A DNA stretch of 64,000 nucleotides from WRGT01 sp942493035 (GTDB taxonomy: Bacteria > Spirochaetota > UBA4802 > UBA5550), in NCBI GenBank assembly GCA_942493035.1, contig OW818666.1:62001-126000 (forward strand). Direction: 5' to 3'. Numbering within the stretch: the stretch's first letter is position 1; every line of letters begins with the position of its first letter. Below, one piece after another: positions 63,003-64,000 of this stretch. A program made the position numbers and the translations under genes. Under the pieces are notes generated by a model. The model had not been told where the DNA came from and ran no database searches. It was given only the letters and a program-made list of their open reading frames with translations.

Positions 63003-63425
63003 ATGATAAATAATTTTTCAAAAATAATTAACAGCCCGAGAAGTGTACAATTTATAATTATATTTTATCTTCTGATTTCTATCTTTTTCTCATTATGTTA
63101 TCATTTTGTACTTCCGCTGATTGAAGGTATTCCCGCACTTGAGTACAAATCTGCTGCCGGAAAGGAATATGTTAATAATTATTTTGACTGCTTTTATTTC
63201 AGCATAACTTCGCAGACTACAGTCGGATATGGCGATATTGTACCTACATCATTCAGCGGAAAAGTACTTACCATGATTCAGGTTGTCTTTGGATTCTTTT
63301 ATCTTGCTTTTACAATTTCTTTTTTTACAGCAAGAGCAGTTTTAAAATCTGATAAATTTGAAGCATTTATGAACAGTTACAGTAACAGCAGAATCAACAG
63401 CAAGCCGGGTAAAGAGGTACATTAG
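63003..63425 (+). CDS. Two-TM potassium channel (Kir/KcsA-type pore)
   Basis: A 140-residue protein with TM1 (about 15-40), a pore helix and the K+ selectivity filter TTVGYGD (72-78), and TM2 (about 87-108), followed by a short basic tail. No RCK or cyclic-nucleotide domain. It should form a tetrameric K+ pore in the inner membrane. The stop TAG overlaps the GTG of the antiporter gene by one base, so translation is coupled. Confidence 0.92.
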   Translation: MINNFSKIINSPRSVQFIIIFYLLISIFFSLCYHFVLPLIEGIPALEYKSAAGKEYVNNYFDCFYFSITSQTTVGYGDIVPTSFSGKVLTMIQVVFGFFYLAFTISFFTARAVLKSDKFEAFMNSYSNSRINSKPGKEVH

Positions 63426-64000
63426 TGATACTTAAAAGTTATGAAATTAAAAAAAATTTTTCACGCATAACTGCGGTTTTTACACTAATCTGGATATTAA
63501 CCTCTCTTTCACCACTTATGGCAAATGATGCCGGGAACAGTGGTCATAGCAATGTAGTAAGCAGTGTAGGTATAGCCATTCTGGCAGCAACAGTTATGGC
63601 GTTTATCGGACATATACTTAAACAGCCTCTATTGCTGGCTTATATTGCCGCAGGTATAGTAATCGGACCGAAGATAGGCATGGGATTTATCAGCAATATG
63701 AGCGACATAGAGACCATTTCACATTTTGGACTTATTCTTCTCCTGTTTCTTATAGGCCTTGAAATAGATATTAAGAAATTAAAAGCATCGGGGAAGTCGC
63801 TTATATTCAGCGGGCTGTCTCAGTTTCCTCTTACGGTGTTACTTGGTCTCGGATTTTTTATGCTGCTGGGATACAGCACCGGCTCCGGAAAATATGATCT
63901 GCTGTATCTTGCCGCATGCTGCGGTTTAAGCAGTACTGCAATCGTTGTTAAACTTCTATATGGTAAATTTGAACTGGATACACTTGCCGGAAGAATAACT
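63425..64000 (+). CDS. CPA2-family cation/proton antiporter (KefB/Kch-like), partial at window end
   Basis: Open from GTG 63425 to the window end (192 codons, no stop). An N-terminal helix that may be a signal (FTLIWILTSLSPLMANDAG), a second helix, then the CPA2 pattern LKQPLLLAYIAAGIVIGP, FGLILLLFLIGLEID and CCGLSSTAIVVKLLY. The family exchanges K+ or Na+ for H+. The 1-nt overlap with the K+ channel gene suggests that they act together in K+ efflux or volume and pH control. Confidence 0.88.
   Translation, partial: MILKSYEIKKNFSRITAVFTLIWILTSLSPLMANDAGNSGHSNVVSSVGIAILAATVMAFIGHILKQPLLLAYIAAGIVIGPKIGMGFISNMSDIETISHFGLILLLFLIGLEIDIKKLKASGKSLIFSGLSQFPLTVLLGLGFFMLLGYSTGSGKYDLLYLAACCGLSSTAIVVKLLYGKFELDTLAGRIT

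Overview
The window comes from a chromosome of a diderm (Gram-negative type) bacterium of moderate to low G+C. The evidence is lipobox lipoproteins, an outer-membrane beta-barrel exporter, OmpA-type peptidoglycan-binding domains and TolB-like propellers. Ferredoxin-dependent 2-oxoacid oxidation, Fe-S oxidoreductases, an FNR-type box and a degenerate oxygen-binding di-iron domain suggest anaerobic or microaerobic life. The chemotaxis and sigma-54 components resemble those of free-living spirochaetes and deltaproteobacteria. There is no rRNA, tRNA or other phylogenetic marker, so the phylum is not assigned. I see no CRISPR array and no phage.

Layout. 14-7756 (minus): a four-gene exopolysaccharide operon with a TPR/beta-barrel exporter, a three-domain signalling protein whose domains all look degenerate, a HEAT-repeat family 2 glycosyltransferase and a periplasmic alpha/alpha-barrel protein. 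8308-9970: an HPP membrane protein behind a perfect FNR box, then two small membrane proteins. 10272-17485: an IclR-controlled operon with an FrhB-like flavoprotein, indolepyruvate oxidoreductase (iorAB) and a GlcD/GlcF-type 2-hydroxyacid dehydrogenase, probably turning aryl-lactates and aryl-pyruvates into aryl-acetyl-CoA. 20119-27120: an unusual six-gene ABC cassette with one permease and one ATPase but three solute-binding proteins, two of them fused to OmpA-like domains, plus a von Willebrand A lipoprotein; an XpaC-family gene converges on it. 27946-30127: a metallo-hydrolase gene split by an IS4/IS50-group element that has a 10-bp target duplication and supplies a replacement start codon. 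30462-36955: CapA-like, formylglycine-generating-enzyme-like, SGNH, MBOAT and TolB-like genes, a surface-glycan acetylation neighbourhood. 37051-38149: an IS30-family element with a frameshifted transposase. 38214-41168: an AraC regulator, an M28 peptidase and two small cytosolic proteins.

41652-43362 holds a decayed sigma-54 activator (internal stop, frameshift, Walker B substitution, internal deletion) next to a near-consensus sigma-54 promoter, a pair of direct repeats and a small exported protein that seems to begin at ATA. 43492-56884 is a large signalling region: a receiver/multi-PAS histidine kinase, then cheW, a short cheR, an MCP with tandem HAMP modules, full cheR, cheB, a second cheW, cheY, a STAS protein, cheA, a lone receiver, a truncated receiver and a NarL-type regulator. 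No flagellar gene is present. 57386-64000 carries a CNNM/CorC-type transporter, two acyltransferase-3 proteins around an esterase lipoprotein, and a two-TM potassium channel overlapping a CPA2 antiporter that runs off the window.

Two families of short, non-coding, dispersed inverted-repeat elements (MITE-like) are each present twice: about 125 bp at 7935 and 41268, and 85-89 bp at 30300 and 31667. One copy of the second family has a perfect 8-bp flanking duplication. Several other GC-rich hairpin repeats sit between genes.
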